A stretch of 64,000 nucleotides of DNA from Thalassobacillus cyri (GCF_900107755.1 NZ_FNQR01000010.1:1-64000), one strand, 5' to 3'; shown: positions 16,544 to 29,361, counted from the stretch's first letter. The notes: generated from the sequence alone by a model not told the origin. Numbers and translations: made by a program.

Positions 16544-18012
16544 GATTGCGCACCTCCAAGGGATGGGCGTTGTTTATGAAAATCTGTCGCTTTCTCGAAC
16601 GCATGTGCGGTGCGGTAGACAGTGGTTTCATCAAAATGTTTACCGATGATTTGCAGTCCGATCGGAAGTCCATCAGATGAGAATCCGCATGGCACAGAGA
16701 TTCCCGGGACGCCTGCAAGGTTGACTGGAATCGTCAAAATATCGTTAGCATACATCGTCAGTGGGTCATCTACGATTTCACCGACTTTGAAAGCAGGTGT
16801 CGGAGTTGTCGGTCCGATAATGACATCGTAGTCTTCCAACACTTTTTCAAAATCATTCTTGATCAATGTACGTACTTGCTGGGCTTTTTTATAATAAGCA
16901 TCGTAGTAACCAGAGCTTAACGCAAACGTACCAAGCATGATACGGCGTTTCACTTCATCACCAAAACCTTCGGAACGGGAACGCTTGAACATATCAAGCA
17001 TGGTTTCAGCATTTTGTGTGCGGACACCGTAACGGACACCGTCAAAACGAGCAAGGTTAGCAGAGGCTTCTGAAGATGCCAGCAGATAATACGTCGCTAC
17101 TGCATATTTGGAATGCGGCAGGGAAACCTCTTCCCATGTCGCGCCAAGTTCTTCGTATTTTCTCAGGGCGCTCATAACCGCTTCTTTCACTTCAGGGGCG
17201 ACGCCTTCACTTAGATATTCTTTTGGTACGCCAATTTTCAATCCTTTGACATCCCCTGTCAAAGCATCGGTGAATTTCGGCACTTCAACATCTGCAGAGG
17301 TAGCGTCCATTTTATCGTGTCCGGAAATAGCTTCTAGCAAATAAGCATTATCTTCTACCGTTCTGGTGATTGGTCCGATCTGGTCTAGAGAAGAAGCAAA
17401 AGCGACTAACCCGAACCGTGAGACACGGCCGTAAGTCGGCTTCAATCCGACCACACCACAGAATGCCGCCGGCTGACGGATGGACCCCCCTGTATCTGAA
17501 CCAAGTGAGAAAAACACTTCACCTGCAGCGACAGAAGCAGCAGAACCGCCACTGGAACCGCCTGGCACGTAATCCGTATTCCATGGGTTGCGCGTTGCAT
17601 AGTAGCTGGAGTTCTCATTGGAAGAACCCATTGCGAATTCATCCATATTCAATTTACCGATTGTTACGGACTTAGCATCTGCTAATTTTTCTACAACCGT
17701 TGCCTCATATAACGGATCGGTAAAGTTGTCTAAAAACTGGCTGGCACAAGTCGTGCGAAGGCCTTTAGTAACAATATTGTCTTTTACACCGATCGGCAGT
17801 CCGAACAAAGCTGCCGAATCAGTCCCACGTGCTGCATCAAGTTCTTCTGCCTGCTTCAATGCTTGTTCTTTATTCAAAGTCAAAAATGCTTTGACTTCGC
17901 CATCAACTGCTTCAATACGCTGATACGATTCTTCAACCAGGTCTGTTACACTGATTTCTTTATTATGTAGCTTCTCCTGAAGCTCTCTTAATGTATAGTC
18001 AAACAATGACAT
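16540..18012 (-). CDS. gatA: Aspartyl/glutamyl-tRNA(Asn/Gln) amidotransferase subunit A
   Basis: The glutaminase subunit of GatCAB, of the amidase signature family, releasing ammonia that is channelled to GatB. With the start at 18012 it has 490 residues; GGAGG lies 7 bases upstream of this ATG, whereas the extra 22 codons upstream overlap gatC and have no site. The Ser-cisSer-Lys triad is visible: Lys77 in [10 protein letters not shown], the glycine/serine loop [12 protein letters not shown], and [16 protein letters not shown] with Ser177. It follows gatC by 13 bases and overlaps gatB by 4. Confidence 0.97.
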   Translation of the reverse strand: MSLFDYTLRELQEKLHNKEISVTDLVEESYQRIEAVDGEVKAFLTLNKEQALKQAEELDAARGTDSAALFGLPIGVKDNIVTKGLRTTCASQFLDNFTDPLYEATVVEKLADAKSVTIGKLNMDEFAMGSSNENSSYYATRNPWNTDYVPGGSSGGSAASVAAGEVFFSLGSDTGGSIRQPAAFCGVVGLKPTYGRVSRFGLVAFASSLDQIGPITRTVEDNAYLLEAISGHDKMDATSADVEVPKFTDALTGDVKGLKIGVPKEYLSEGVAPEVKEAVMSALRKYEELGATWEEVSLPHSKYAVATYYLLASSEASANLARFDGVRYGVRTQNAETMLDMFKRSRSEGFGDEVKRRIMLGTFALSSGYYDAYYKKAQQVRTLIKNDFEKVLEDYDVIIGPTTPTPAFKVGEIVDDPLTMYANDILTIPVNLAGVPGISVPCGFSSDGLPIGLQIIGKHFDETTVYRTAHAFEKATDFHKQRPSLGGAQS

Positions 18013-18025
18013 TGGTGTACCTCCT

Positions 18026-18316
18026 TTATTCCAAAATAGATGGAACCTTGAATTGTCCGTCTTTATGATCTGGTGCATTATTTATTACATCTTCTTTCTC
18101 CAGCCACTTTCTCGGCTCGTCCTTACGCATGACATTCTTCAAGTCCAATACGTGCGTCGTCGGTTTAACATCAGTGGTATCCAGTTCATTCAGTTGTTCG
18201 GCATACGTAATGATATCGTCCAACTGTTTTGTAAACATGTCCGCTTCTTCTTCACTAATTGCAAGACGTGCCAAATTGGCCACGTGTTTCACTTCATCTT
18301 TACTAATTCTAGACAT
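18026..18316 (-). CDS. gatC: Aspartyl/glutamyl-tRNA(Asn/Gln) amidotransferase subunit C
   Basis: The small subunit that holds GatA and GatB together. From the ATG at 18316 it has 96 residues, the family length, with GGAGG upstream of this start; a longer frame from 18346 has no site. Typical features are the opening [21 protein letters not shown] and the C-terminal stretch with [10 protein letters not shown] and [17 protein letters not shown]. First gene of gatCAB. Confidence 0.96.
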   Translation of the reverse strand: MSRISKDEVKHVANLARLAISEEEADMFTKQLDDIITYAEQLNELDTTDVKPTTHVLDLKNVMRKDEPRKWLEKEDVINNAPDHKDGQFKVPSILE

Positions 18317-18496
18317 AACCAAACCTCCATTCAGTCTCGTACTCACATAATATTAGATGATACCAAATGATTGATTCAATAAGCAACGTTCAAGTTTTTC
18401 ACCTTTCCTATCTTAACATAAAACAGACGGTAGCTCATTAGAAACTCTTAAATAGGAAGGAAAGCATTACCGCAAGATTTTCTATTAAAATCATGC

Positions 18497-18502
18497 TATA
18501 AT
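18497..18502 (+). promoter_or_regulatory. Candidate -10 box for the alpha/beta hydrolase gene
   Basis: A perfect TATAAT lies about 110 bases upstream of the ATG at 18612 in the divergent spacer next to gatC. No convincing -35 box is seen, so the assignment is tentative. Confidence 0.3.
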
Positions 18503-18611
18503 TTCGATGGTACAACCGTTTTCACAACCAACACACCCTATTCCCTCATTAGTTTATGGACTAGCGCAAAAGGGAACATTTATGTATGTGTTGTCACAAA
18601 GGAGATCATCA

Positions 18612-19418
18612 ATGCTTGACTACGTTTTGAAAACAAATGATTCTACTTCTGAGTACGTTGTTTTTGTTCATGGTATTGGAGGAAACTCAACGATATTTTA
18701 TAAGCAGATTAAAGCTTTCCGTAAACATTTCAATGTATTATCCATCCACCTGCCTGGACACGGTGATTCACCCAGCACCACATCTTATCCAGAAAAAATG
18801 AGCTTTCAAACGGTAAACGAGGAAATTATCGCTTTGCTCAACTACTTAAAAATCCCTAAGGCACATTTTGTTGGAATTTCATTAGGATCGATGGTGATCC
18901 AGAGCTTGATCAGTCATTTTCCTGAACGAGTTAGATCCACGGTACTCGGGGGCTCTATTGTCAGGTTAAATGCGATGGCAAAAGTATTACTCATTTTCGG
19001 TGAAGCACTCAAAAATTTCATGCCTTACCACGCACTATACAAATTGTTCGCGCGTATATTGATGCCAAGATCCAATCATAAATCAGGACGAGAAGCATTC
19101 GTCCGGGAAGCCAAAAAAATGAAGCGAAAAGACTTTTTGACCTGGTATAAAGTAGCCAGACACCCGAAAATGACATTGAAGAACATCCACAAGGCAGCAA
19201 AGGTTCCAAAGTTATTTATCTCGGGAACGCAGGATCACCTTTGTATCAAGGATGTTCGCAAAACAGTGCAAAAAGTTACTCATGCCCAGTTAGCAGAAAT
19301 TGCGGACTGCGGCCATGTCTGCAACATTGAACAGGCAGACAAGTTCAATGAGTTAGCGATAAACTTCATCAATCAGTATCGTCATAAGAAAAAGATTCAA
19401 AACTCTATTGCTTTGTAA
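18612..19418 (+). CDS. Alpha/beta hydrolase
   Basis: A 268-residue alpha/beta-fold hydrolase of unknown substrate. The start at 18612 follows AAAGGAGATC; 35 further in-frame codons upstream lack a ribosome site. It has the HGIGG oxyanion motif, LPGHGDS after strand 4, the nucleophile elbow GISLGS (Ser), an acid candidate in SGTQDHLCI, and the catalytic histidine in DCGHVCNIE. No signal peptide is visible, so it should act in the cytoplasm. The middle (MPYHALYKLF...KKMKRKDFLTW) is a basic cap domain. A strong terminator follows. Confidence 0.85.
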   Translation: MLDYVLKTNDSTSEYVVFVHGIGGNSTIFYKQIKAFRKHFNVLSIHLPGHGDSPSTTSYPEKMSFQTVNEEIIALLNYLKIPKAHFVGISLGSMVIQSLISHFPERVRSTVLGGSIVRLNAMAKVLLIFGEALKNFMPYHALYKLFARILMPRSNHKSGREAFVREAKKMKRKDFLTWYKVARHPKMTLKNIHKAAKVPKLFISGTQDHLCIKDVRKTVQKVTHAQLAEIADCGHVCNIEQADKFNELAINFINQYRHKKKIQNSIAL

Positions 19419-19431
19419 AACATTTCTAAAC

Positions 19432-19488
19432 ACAAAAAAGAGGCTGTCCCGGTAAGTCTGTTGCAGACTTATGGGACAGCCCTTTTTT
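19432..19488. terminator. Bidirectional terminator with nested hairpin
   Basis: Outer stem AGGCTGTCCC/GGGACAGCC encloses an inner stem AAGTCTG/CAGACTT. It has A-runs on the left and T-runs on the right and lies between the convergent hydrolase and putP genes. Confidence 0.9.
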
Positions 19489-19495
19489 ATTTTGA

Positions 19496-21010
19496 TTAAC
19501 GGCGAGCCGCTTCATCAAATGCACTAATTACTTCTTTCGATGGTTTCTTCCCTGCTAAACTGACAATAACAGCTACAAGGGTATTCAAAATGAAACCAGG
19601 TACAATTTCATATAAATCAAAGATACCGCCGCTTAGGAAATCGGCCCAAACTACGACTGTAACCGCACCGACAATAATACCTGCCAATGCACCGTTTCTA
19701 GTGATGCCTTTCCAGAATAGGGACAACAGGATGATCGGTCCGAAAGCGGCACCGAAACCTGCCCAGGCGTACGAAACAAGACTTAATACGGAGCTGTCAG
19801 GATTACCGGCAAGCAGGATTGCAATCAATGCAATTGCCGCAACTGCGATACGACCTACCCATACCAATTCACGCTCTGTCGCCTGTTTACGGATGATTGC
19901 TTTATAGAAATCTTCCGCCAATGCAGAAGAAGATACAAGCAACTGAGAGTCAATCGTACTCATAATAGCAGACAGAATGGCTGCTAATAAGATACCTGAA
20001 ATGATTGGATGGAACAGAATTTGAGAAAATGCGATAAATATTTTTTCAGGGTCTGCAAGCATTTGGACGCCATTTTCATTGACGATTTCAATTCCAAACT
20101 GGCTTAACATGCCAACATCCTGGGAATTGATATAAGCAAGACCTGCAATACCTGTAAAAATAGCACCATAAAGACCTAGTACCATCCAGCCGATACCGAT
20201 GAAACGGGCTTTCGGTACATCTTTTGCTGAACGCAGTGCCATAAAACGTACAAGGATATGCGGCTGACCGAAGTAGCCCAGTCCCCAGGCCATAGACGAA
20301 ATGATAGCGATGATGCCTACACCTTGTACCATATCTACGTGAGACGCGCTGATATTTCCAACAGCATCAATCGTAGCATCCCATCCACCGATTTGACTGA
20401 TCGCTACAATCGGGACTGCGATCAATGCGACGAACATCAGGATACCTTGGACGAAGTCTGTCCAACTTACAGCCAGGAAACCACCTAAGAAAGTATAAGA
20501 AATGGTTACGATGGCACCGATCCAAAGCGCTTGGGTATAAGTCAATCCAAATGAAGCTTCGAACAGTTTGGCACCTGCTACCATTCCGGAAGATGTGTAG
20601 AAGGTAAAGAATAGAAGGATTACAAGTGCTGAAATCACACGCAAAATATGTGTGTTATCGTGGAAGCGATTCTCTAAGTAGTCGGGAACCGTGATCGAAT
20701 CATTCGCAACCTCCGTGTAAACACGTAGACGGCGGGCAACGAACTGCCAGTTCAAATAAGCACCAATGGCAAGACCGACACCGATCCACGCTGCTGAGAA
20801 TCCGGAAGCATAAATAGCACCAGGCAAACCTAGCAATAGCCATCCACTCATATCCGATGCACCTGCACTTAACGCTGCAACACCAGGTCCAAGACGGCGG
20901 CCACCTAATACATAGTCAGATAAATTACTTGTCATTTTGTATGCGGCAAAACCGATGCCGAGCATACCTAAAAGATAGATAATAAACGTTATTAACGTTG
21001 CTGTACCCAT
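19496..21010 (-). CDS. putP: Sodium/proline symporter (PutP/OpuE)
   Basis: A 504-residue sodium:solute symporter of the SSSF family with about thirteen helices, importing proline with sodium. Features include GGRRLGPGVAALSAGASDMSGW near the start, SGMVAGAKLFEASFGL, and MSTIDSQLLVSSSALAEDFYK (sodium-binding helix 8). It lies next to gatCAB, where B. subtilis has the osmoregulated proline transporter OpuE, but also beside P5C dehydrogenase. It could therefore serve osmoprotection, catabolism or both. Its ATG is 6 bases after the stop of a 35-residue peptide gene, so the two are probably translationally coupled. Confidence 0.93.
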   Translation of the reverse strand: MGTATLITFIIYLLGMLGIGFAAYKMTSNLSDYVLGGRRLGPGVAALSAGASDMSGWLLLGLPGAIYASGFSAAWIGVGLAIGAYLNWQFVARRLRVYTEVANDSITVPDYLENRFHDNTHILRVISALVILLFFTFYTSSGMVAGAKLFEASFGLTYTQALWIGAIVTISYTFLGGFLAVSWTDFVQGILMFVALIAVPIVAISQIGGWDATIDAVGNISASHVDMVQGVGIIAIISSMAWGLGYFGQPHILVRFMALRSAKDVPKARFIGIGWMVLGLYGAIFTGIAGLAYINSQDVGMLSQFGIEIVNENGVQMLADPEKIFIAFSQILFHPIISGILLAAILSAIMSTIDSQLLVSSSALAEDFYKAIIRKQATERELVWVGRIAVAAIALIAILLAGNPDSSVLSLVSYAWAGFGAAFGPIILLSLFWKGITRNGALAGIIVGAVTVVVWADFLSGGIFDLYEIVPGFILNTLVAVIVSLAGKKPSKEVISAFDEAARR

Positions 21011-21016
21011 TGTTTG

Positions 21017-21124
21017 TTATTCGCTCCTTCCAGTAAATAATGTAATGACGGATAGTATGATTAATATTGGCATTGGGACAAACAGCCAGAACCATGTTGC
21101 CCCCGATAATGCGAATTCTTCCAT
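21017..21124 (-). CDS. Symporter small accessory protein (35 residues)
   Basis: A micro-gene with an excellent ribosome site (GGAGGT at 21131-21136, 6 bases before the ATG). It encodes a 35-residue peptide starting MEEFALSGATWFW and ending LFTGRSE, with one hydrophobic helix between. Its stop is 6 bases upstream of the putP ATG. Peptides of this size and composition are known next to sodium:solute symporters (annotated as symporter small accessory proteins, analogous to MetS of MetPS). Presumably it stabilises or modulates the transporter in the membrane; the match is by pattern and position. Confidence 0.72.
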   Translation of the reverse strand: MEEFALSGATWFWLFVPMPILIILSVITLFTGRSE

Positions 21125-21136
21125 ATTTCCACCTCC

Positions 21137-21493
21137 AAGTTTTTTGTCCGTAGCTCCGTTATACACTCCCATGCAATTTTTTAAAAATTTTAAATAATGA
21201 TTCCAAAGTCACAGGAGCGCTAAATCACAAACGCAGGTACAACTATATCATATACAAATGATTTGAACATTGCAAAAATTATATCATCGACAAACGGATG
21301 TATATTTATTCATATAAACGCTATATTTAACGTCATATATTTTTTATATGCGATATATATTCATAAAAGGTAATAAAAAAAAATTTAATAAATTTGCAGA
21401 AACACCCAAATATGGGGATACTACTATCTACCCATACATTTTTTAACATCTCTTAAACCCTATCGGATGATGTTAATATTTTTCCCAAACCCA
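21137..21493. other. AT-rich intergenic region upstream of putP
   Basis: No gene is supported. The stretch from about 21240 to 21430 is very AT-rich with repeated ATAT and TTTATA words and should hold the promoter or promoters of the peptide-putP unit. I could not single out one -35/-10 pair. For osmotically controlled proline transporters dual sigma-A/sigma-B promoters are known, but no clear sigma-B box was recognised. Confidence 0.4.
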
Positions 21494-21528
21494 CAAAAAA
21501 AATCCTCCAGGAGCGGAGGATTTTTTGT
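21494..21528 (-). terminator. Terminator of the P5C dehydrogenase gene
   Basis: Perfect stem AAAAAATCCTCC/GGAGGATTTTTT with loop AGGAGC, 18 bases downstream of the stop codon at 21546. Confidence 0.92.
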
Positions 21529-21545
21529 ATAGTCTGTATTGATTT

Positions 21546-23096
21546 TTATAGCATTTCAGAAGTAGTTTTTGGCTGCATGTGATGCAGAAGGTAATCTGGA
21601 CCGCCGGCTTTAGAATCGGTACCGGACATATTGAAACCACCAAATGGATGGTAGCCGACAATCGCTGCTGTACACCCACGGTTAAAGTAAAGGTTTCCGA
21701 CATGGAAATCTTGACGAGCCTGTTCCAGGTGCTGCCTGTTGTTCGTAATGACAGCTCCAGTCAAACCATAATCGGTATTGTTAGCGATATCGATCGCTTC
21801 CTCAAACGAATTAGCTTTCGTAAACGCGACAACCGGGCCGAAAATTTCTTCTTGCATAATAGTGGCTTCCGGGTCGACGTCAGCGAATATAGTCGGTTCA
21901 ATGAACCATCCCTTGCTGTTGTCGCCTTTGCCACCGTGCATCAGCCGGCCTTCTTCTTTCCCTGTAGAAATGTAACCGAGAATCTTATCGTAAGCTCCCT
22001 GGTCGATGACAGGCCCCATATAGAAGCTATTATCTGTCGGATCCCCATATTTCACTTCTTTTTTTGTTTTTTCTACGACACGTTCAAGCAGTTCGTCATA
22101 CACATCTTCATGAGCGACGACACGGGAACATGCGGAACATTTCTGACCAGAGAAACCGAAAGCAGAATAAGTGATAGCATCCGCTGCAAGCTCCAGGTCC
22201 GATTCATTATCTACAACAATCGTATCTTTTCCGCCCATTTCTATAATCGTACGTTTCAACCATTTTTGCCCATCCTGAACTTTGGCTGCACGTTCGAAGA
22301 TACGAGTTCCTACTTCCCGGGATCCAGTAAAACTGACAAACCTTGTACGCGGGTGATCGACAAGATAGTCGCCCACTTCTTTACCGCTGCCAGGAACATA
22401 ATTGATGACGCCTGCAGGTAAGCCTGCTTCTTCTAATACTTCCATCATTTTATAAGCAATGATAGGAGTCGCGCTCGCAGGTTTCAGAAGGACTGTGTTG
22501 CCAGAAACCATAGAAGCAACTGTCGTACCGCACATGATTGCGAATAAGAAATTCCATGGGGAAATTACAACACCTACACCCAGTGGGATATAGTGAAAAC
22601 GATTGTTTTCAATCGGACGGGAATTCACTTCGACTCCTTCATCAATGCGAAGCATCTGGCGGGCATAATATTCCATGAAGTCAATCGCTTCTGCTGTATC
22701 CGCATCTGCTTCCTTCCATGGCTTACCGCCTTCTTTAATCAGATGCGCAGTGAATTCATGTTTACGGCGGCGTACGATTGCAGCCGCACGGAATAGGATA
22801 TCCGCACGTAAGCTGGCATCCGATTTGCGCCACCATTCAAAAGTTTCGTCTGCAATTTTGTGCGCTTTCTCAGCAAGGTCTCTATTTGTTTTTGATACAT
22901 ACCCAATGACTTCTTTCCGGTTGGCAGGGTTGACGACCTCAATTTTATCGTCCGTCATGATACGCTCGCCACCAATGATCAGTGGATATTCTTTACCTAA
23001 ATCAGATTCCACTTTGGCAATCGCTTCTTCTATTGCCTTGCGATTTTCTTCCACACTGAAATCTGTAAACGGTTCATGCTTGTAAGGTACTACCAT
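21546..23096 (-). CDS. pruA: L-glutamate gamma-semialdehyde (P5C) dehydrogenase
   Basis: Oxidises glutamate semialdehyde/pyrroline-5-carboxylate to glutamate with NAD, the second step of proline catabolism and the last of arginine/ornithine catabolism. It is a 516-residue stand-alone enzyme (RocA/PutC type), not the bifunctional PutA. The general base Glu lies in [13 protein letters not shown] and the catalytic Cys in [13 protein letters not shown]. The C-terminus [18 protein letters not shown] is family-typical. No proline dehydrogenase gene is in the window. A candidate CcpA site lies 64 bases upstream. Convergence of function with the adjacent proline symporter suggests a proline-use locus. 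Confidence 0.95.
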   Translation of the reverse strand: MVVPYKHEPFTDFSVEENRKAIEEAIAKVESDLGKEYPLIIGGERIMTDDKIEVVNPANRKEVIGYVSKTNRDLAEKAHKIADETFEWWRKSDASLRADILFRAAAIVRRRKHEFTAHLIKEGGKPWKEADADTAEAIDFMEYYARQMLRIDEGVEVNSRPIENNRFHYIPLGVGVVISPWNFLFAIMCGTTVASMVSGNTVLLKPASATPIIAYKMMEVLEEAGLPAGVINYVPGSGKEVGDYLVDHPRTRFVSFTGSREVGTRIFERAAKVQDGQKWLKRTIIEMGGKDTIVVDNESDLELAADAITYSAFGFSGQKCSACSRVVAHEDVYDELLERVVEKTKKEVKYGDPTDNSFYMGPVIDQGAYDKILGYISTGKEEGRLMHGGKGDNSKGWFIEPTIFADVDPEATIMQEEIFGPVVAFTKANSFEEAIDIANNTDYGLTGAVITNNRQHLEQARQDFHVGNLYFNRGCTAAIVGYHPFGGFNMSGTDSKAGGPDYLLHHMQPKTTSEML

Positions 23097-23159
23097 TCTA
23101 AAACGCCTCCTTGGGAAATAGAAATAGAAGCCCGCTTTCGTCTCACATATGTAACCTTA

Positions 23160-23173
23160 TTAAAGCGCTTCCA
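23160..23173 (-). promoter_or_regulatory. Candidate cre site (CcpA) upstream of pruA
   Basis: On the minus strand TGGAAGCGCTTTAA matches the cre consensus TGWAANCGNTNWCA at 12 of 14 positions, 64-77 bases before the pruA start. Carbon catabolite repression of rocA/putC-type genes is known in Bacillus. The match is by eye. Confidence 0.4.
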
Positions 23174-23235
23174 TAACATATTCTATCCTATCTCTTCCAA
23201 CTCTTCAAACGTAATACCTATTTTTCCGTTTCATA

Positions 23236-23268
23236 CAAAAAAACCACCCAGCAATTTGGCTGGATGGA
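23236..23268 (-). terminator. Terminator of the pcrB-pcrA-ligA-camS operon
   Basis: On the minus strand the stem CCATCCAGC/GCTGGGTGG (one G-U pair) is followed by seven T residues, 8 bases past the camS stop. Confidence 0.88.
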
Positions 23269-23275
23269 TATAAGT

Positions 23276-24397
23276 TTAATAGATATGGACGGTGGGTTCT
23301 TCTTCCCCCCGTTCTTTTACGATCAAGCTTTCGGGCTTGTTATTACTATGAATTTTCACTTCAATTTTATAACCTTTATTGAACATCTCCATGACTAAGC
23401 CATAGACATATTGCGTGAAACCGACAACTTCCGTTTTTGAATAGAATTGGATCGGGATTTCAATGGAAATCTCCCTTAAGGTATCCTCGACATAAAAACC
23501 TTCACCCACGAAGCCTACGAAGTTAGGGAAATATTTGGATACATCATTTCGAAACTCCCCAATCAGCTGAGAATCTTCGAAATGCTTTTCTTCTGCTTCG
23601 CTGGACGGGAATAAAATGTAATCTTCATTGACGTCTTTCCAATCGGATGCTGATGTGCTCCCGCCTTTTACATACGTTTTTTTGACAAAATCACCTGGGA
23701 CAGCTGAACCTGACTCTTCCTCACGATAGAGCGCAATCATAACAGGAACATTCTGTAATGCTTCATTGCTGCGAATTTCCTCAAGCACACGATCAGCTGT
23801 TTTTTTCCCCACTTCCAAAATTTCCTCGTTAGAGACATCTTCATGGTAGGTAGGTCCCCCAATTTCCGTTTGAAAGGAATAGGTGGACTTAAGGGCTATT
23901 CCAATCGATATCCCCGCAACCTTGACTACTCCTTCTTCTTCCTCTTTCAAGTAATTTTGCTCCAGAATATGGGACAATACCCGGGGGTTTTCCCTGTAAT
24001 CTTCTTCGGCTTCCAATTTATCACGGTTTGGATTCAATCCATCAATCAACGACAGGACTGTCCCTTTATCTAAATACTGGCCGGCCTGAAAATAAAAGGA
24101 TTCCGGATTAAAAAACTCTTTCGAATGCCGTTGCAGCCCAGTTTCAAACGCATCAATATCAAGACGATTACTGATTTGACGGGTAAGAGCTCCTCTGGCT
24201 TCAGCCTGTTTCGGTCCATCTTCGGTCAAAATCGTTTTGTAGTGTTCCTCGGAAATATTATGGCGCGGTACGATGGCTGTCTCGTTTTTATTTTCTTCGG
24301 AGTTCTCTTGTACGATTTCTTCTTCATTATCATAGACCGGAATACACCCGGTCAGCACCAGGAGGGTACTTATCCATAATGCATGCAGCTTTCTCAT
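23276..24397 (-). CDS. camS: CamS family sex pheromone precursor lipoprotein (YerH)
   Basis: A 373-residue lipoprotein of the CamS family, exported and anchored to the outer face of the membrane. The signal peptide ends in lipobox LTGC with Cys18. The long hydrophilic body contains the family's VKVAGISIGIALKSTYSFQTEIGGPTY-like segment and ends with RGEEEPTVHIY. In enterococci and staphylococci the cleaved signal peptide of CamS acts as a pheromone; in Bacillus (YerH) the role is unknown. It is 11 bases downstream of ligA, the same order as in B. subtilis. Confidence 0.88.
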   Translation of the reverse strand: MRKLHALWISTLLVLTGCIPVYDNEEEIVQENSEENKNETAIVPRHNISEEHYKTILTEDGPKQAEARGALTRQISNRLDIDAFETGLQRHSKEFFNPESFYFQAGQYLDKGTVLSLIDGLNPNRDKLEAEEDYRENPRVLSHILEQNYLKEEEEGVVKVAGISIGIALKSTYSFQTEIGGPTYHEDVSNEEILEVGKKTADRVLEEIRSNEALQNVPVMIALYREEESGSAVPGDFVKKTYVKGGSTSASDWKDVNEDYILFPSSEAEEKHFEDSQLIGEFRNDVSKYFPNFVGFVGEGFYVEDTLREISIEIPIQFYSKTEVVGFTQYVYGLVMEMFNKGYKIEVKIHSNNKPESLIVKERGEEEPTVHIY

Positions 24398-24408
24398 ATT
24401 TCCACTCC

Positions 24409-26427
<2,019 letters not shown>

Positions 26428-28656
26428 TTATCCTTTTGTGATTGGTGCGAATTTGGCCAGCAGGCGTTTGACACCGACTGGTGCCGGGAACGCGATATCA
26501 AGCTCCATCGCTTCTCCTTCTCCCTGCACCTTGACGACCGTTCCCTCGCCCCATTTTTTATGTTGAGCTTTGTCGCCGGCCTGCCAGGTGATTTTTTCGC
26601 CGCCAGACGCTGGCTTTTTCTTGATCTTTTGAGCAGCCCGTTTCGGCTGAGCAGGGGCCTCAAATCCGGTAGAGCGTATTTGGTTATTGAAAAATGGCAA
26701 GCTTTCTTTTTCTGCTTTACCTTCGATCATATCTGCTGGAATTTCATTGATAAACCGGCTGACCGGGTTCATATTCGTCCTTCCATATAACGTGCGCATT
26801 TTTGCATGACTCATGTACAGCTGCTTTTCCGCCCGGGTGATACCGACATAAGCAAGACGACGCTCTTCCTCCATTTCATCATCATCCATGATGGAACGGC
26901 TGTGCGGGAAGACATTCTCCTCCATCCCAATCAAAAAGACAATCGGGAACTCCAGTCCTTTAGCGGAATGGAGCGTCATAAGGACAACTTTATTATCACC
27001 CATTGGATCTTCATCCATTTGATCGATATCGGCAATTAAAGCAAGGTCGGTCAAAAAGGCAATCAACGTTTTATCTTCGCTGTTTTCCTCGAAGTTCTTC
27101 GTGACTGATTTGAATTCTTCGATATTTTCCAGACGGCTTTGCGCTTCAATGCTTTTTTCGTTTTTCAGCATTTCTTCATAGCCTGTCTTATCGATGACTT
27201 CCTGAACCATGTCTGTCGCAGATAAAAATTCCTGCTGCTGGGTCCAATTCCTGATCATGGTACGGAAATCCATGATCGCCTTTGCCGCCCGGGCGCTGAC
27301 ACCGACAAAGTCCACTTCTGCCGCTGCCTCATAAAGAGAAATATCATGATCAGCTGCATAGGCCTGCAGTTTTTCAATACTCGTTTTACCAACCCCACGC
27401 TTCGGCTCGTTAACGACACGAGTAAAACTTAAATCATCATTCGGATTAGCGATCAAACGTAAGTAAGCAAGCATATCCTTGATTTCTTTACGATCGTAGA
27501 ACTTTGTTCCGCCAATCATTTGATAAGGGATCCCAGCTTTTACGAATGTTTCCTCAATCGTACGGGACTGGGCGTTCGTCCGGTAAAGAATCGCAATGTC
27601 TTTATACTGGCATTTGCGGTCATGGACCATGTCTTCAATTTTATTGGTAACGAAAAGACTTTCTTCCCTTTCCGTCGCTGCTTCATGGTAAAAAATCTTC
27701 TCGCCGCCATCATTAGCGGTCCACAAGCGCTTCGGTTTACGGCCCGAGTTATTCTCAATCACCTTGTTGGCGGCATCAAGAATCAATTTAGTGGAGCGGT
27801 AATTTTGCTCCAGCATGATGACGCGTGCGTTCGGATAGTCGTTTTCAAACGACAGAATATTCTGAATGTCCGCTCCTCGCCAGCGATAAATTGACTGATC
27901 GGAATCCCCGACGACACATAGATTCTGGTAGCGGCTCGCCAATTGATTTACCAGCTGGTACTGTGCATGGTTGGTATCCTGATACTCATCGACATGAATA
28001 TACTGGAAACGGCGCTGGTAATATTCCAGCACTTCCGGTACCCGGTCAAATAAGTTCAGCGTCTGCATGATCAAGTCATCGAAGTCTAGCGACTGATTTT
28101 TCCGCAACGTTTTCGTATAGCGCTTGTACACTTCAGCGACTTGCTCTTCATAAAAACTTCCAGCCTGTTGGGAGTAATCATCTGGAGACATCAATTCGTT
28201 TTTCGCACCACTAATCGCACCGAGCATCGCACGAGGGTCCCATTTTTTCGGGTCCAGGTTGAGCTGTTTCAACACCTGTTTGATAACCGACAACTGGTCA
28301 CTTGAATCTAGAATGGAAAAATTGCGGTCGAATCCGATCCGGTCGATATCACGACGCAGAATTCTCACACACATCGAGTGGAACGTCGACATCCAAATCG
28401 CATCGCCTTCCGCTCCGACAAGACTTTCTACCCTTTCTTTCATTTCGCGCGCGGCTTTATTGGTAAACGTAATTGCCAAAATGCTGCGCGGAGAGACTTC
28501 CTTCTCTTGAAGCAGATAGGCAATCCGATGTGTAAGTACTCGTGTTTTCCCACTTCCTGCACCTGCCATGATCAGTAGTGGTCCTTCTGTATGTGTCACA
28601 GCATTCCGCTGTTCTTTGTTAAGACCTTTCAATAACCCGTTAATAGCCTGGGCCAT
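26428..28656 (-). CDS. pcrA: ATP-dependent DNA helicase PcrA
   Basis: A superfamily 1A 3'-5' helicase essential in Gram-positive bacteria, used in plasmid rolling-circle replication, repair and removal of RecA from DNA. It has 742 residues. Walker A AGAGSGKT is at residues 31-38, the Walker B helicase motif is [10 protein letters not shown], and later motifs [24 protein letters not shown] and [13 protein letters not shown] are present. The C-terminal region ends in a Tudor-like segment ([22 protein letters not shown]) that binds RNA polymerase in B. subtilis. It lies between pcrB and ligA in one operon. Confidence 0.97.
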   Translation of the reverse strand: MAQAINGLLKGLNKEQRNAVTHTEGPLLIMAGAGSGKTRVLTHRIAYLLQEKEVSPRSILAITFTNKAAREMKERVESLVGAEGDAIWMSTFHSMCVRILRRDIDRIGFDRNFSILDSSDQLSVIKQVLKQLNLDPKKWDPRAMLGAISGAKNELMSPDDYSQQAGSFYEEQVAEVYKRYTKTLRKNQSLDFDDLIMQTLNLFDRVPEVLEYYQRRFQYIHVDEYQDTNHAQYQLVNQLASRYQNLCVVGDSDQSIYRWRGADIQNILSFENDYPNARVIMLEQNYRSTKLILDAANKVIENNSGRKPKRLWTANDGGEKIFYHEAATEREESLFVTNKIEDMVHDRKCQYKDIAILYRTNAQSRTIEETFVKAGIPYQMIGGTKFYDRKEIKDMLAYLRLIANPNDDLSFTRVVNEPKRGVGKTSIEKLQAYAADHDISLYEAAAEVDFVGVSARAAKAIMDFRTMIRNWTQQQEFLSATDMVQEVIDKTGYEEMLKNEKSIEAQSRLENIEEFKSVTKNFEENSEDKTLIAFLTDLALIADIDQMDEDPMGDNKVVLMTLHSAKGLEFPIVFLIGMEENVFPHSRSIMDDDEMEEERRLAYVGITRAEKQLYMSHAKMRTLYGRTNMNPVSRFINEIPADMIEGKAEKESLPFFNNQIRSTGFEAPAQPKRAAQKIKKKPASGGEKITWQAGDKAQHKKWGEGTVVKVQGEGEAMELDIAFPAPVGVKRLLAKFAPITKG

Positions 28657-28677
28657 GTTGACACCATCCTTTATTTA

Positions 28678-29361
28678 TTATCCTTTTGCCGCCTTGACCG
28701 TTTTCAGGGCAGCTTTTATATCCTCATAAATGACGTTTCCTATGACGATGACATCCGCGTGCTGCTTCATTTCTTCTGCTTGTCCAGCTGTGGTGATCCC
28801 GCCGCCATAAAAAAGGCACGTTTTTTCAAGCGTGTCTTTCACCTCTTTGACGAGCTCGGTATCACCGTAGACGCCGCTATATTCCAGATAAAAAATCGGC
28901 AGTTGGTACATATGCTCTGCCATTCGTGCGTAGGCGATGACATCTTCTCTTGAGGGGAGACTGCTATTTGTATACTGAAAAGCTTTCGCATCTTCATTAA
29001 GAATACAATAGCCTTCTACCAGCATCTCGTCCCAGTTCATGATATCACCGTACTCCTTTACTGCCTGGTGCTGGATATCCATCATCCATTTTTTATCCTG
29101 ACTATTCATCACCATCGGAATAAAATAAAAGTCGAAGCCTGGTGTTATGGCATCGAGATTGGAAACCTCCAGCACACATGGTACAGAATAGCGTCTTATT
29201 TTAGCCATTAAATTCAGGACATCATCAAGCGTGACATTGTCCGTACCACCTACGATGACAGCGTCTGTGCCTGATTCGCATATTTGTTCCAAATGATCAT
29301 CTGAAATTTCTTTATTCGGATCGAGCTTGAATACATGCTGCCACTCGTTCACATTGTACAC
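28678..29361 (-). CDS. pcrB: Heptaprenylglyceryl phosphate synthase PcrB
   Basis: A TIM-barrel prenyltransferase that joins heptaprenyl diphosphate to glycerol-1-phosphate, making an archaeal-type ether lipid precursor in Bacillales. From the GTG at 29361 it has 227 residues starting (M)[16 protein letters not shown], which aligns with the start I recall for B. subtilis PcrB; GGAGG lies 8 bases upstream and overlaps the alternative TTG at 29376. Key regions are [13 protein letters not shown], the phosphate-binding LFYGGGI, and [11 protein letters not shown]. First gene of the pcrB-pcrA-ligA-camS operon. Confidence 0.95.
   Translation of the reverse strand: MYNVNEWQHVFKLDPNKEISDDHLEQICESGTDAVIVGGTDNVTLDDVLNLMAKIRRYSVPCVLEVSNLDAITPGFDFYFIPMVMNSQDKKWMMDIQHQAVKEYGDIMNWDEMLVEGYCILNEDAKAFQYTNSSLPSREDVIAYARMAEHMYQLPIFYLEYSGVYGDTELVKEVKDTLEKTCLFYGGGITTAGQAEEMKQHADVIVIGNVIYEDIKAALKTVKAAKG

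Noticed and set aside
21579-22421. 280-codon open frame on the plus strand opposite P5C dehydrogenase
   Set aside because: It mirrors the codon pattern of the real gene, lacks a start site with a ribosome site and has a composition unlike known proteins.
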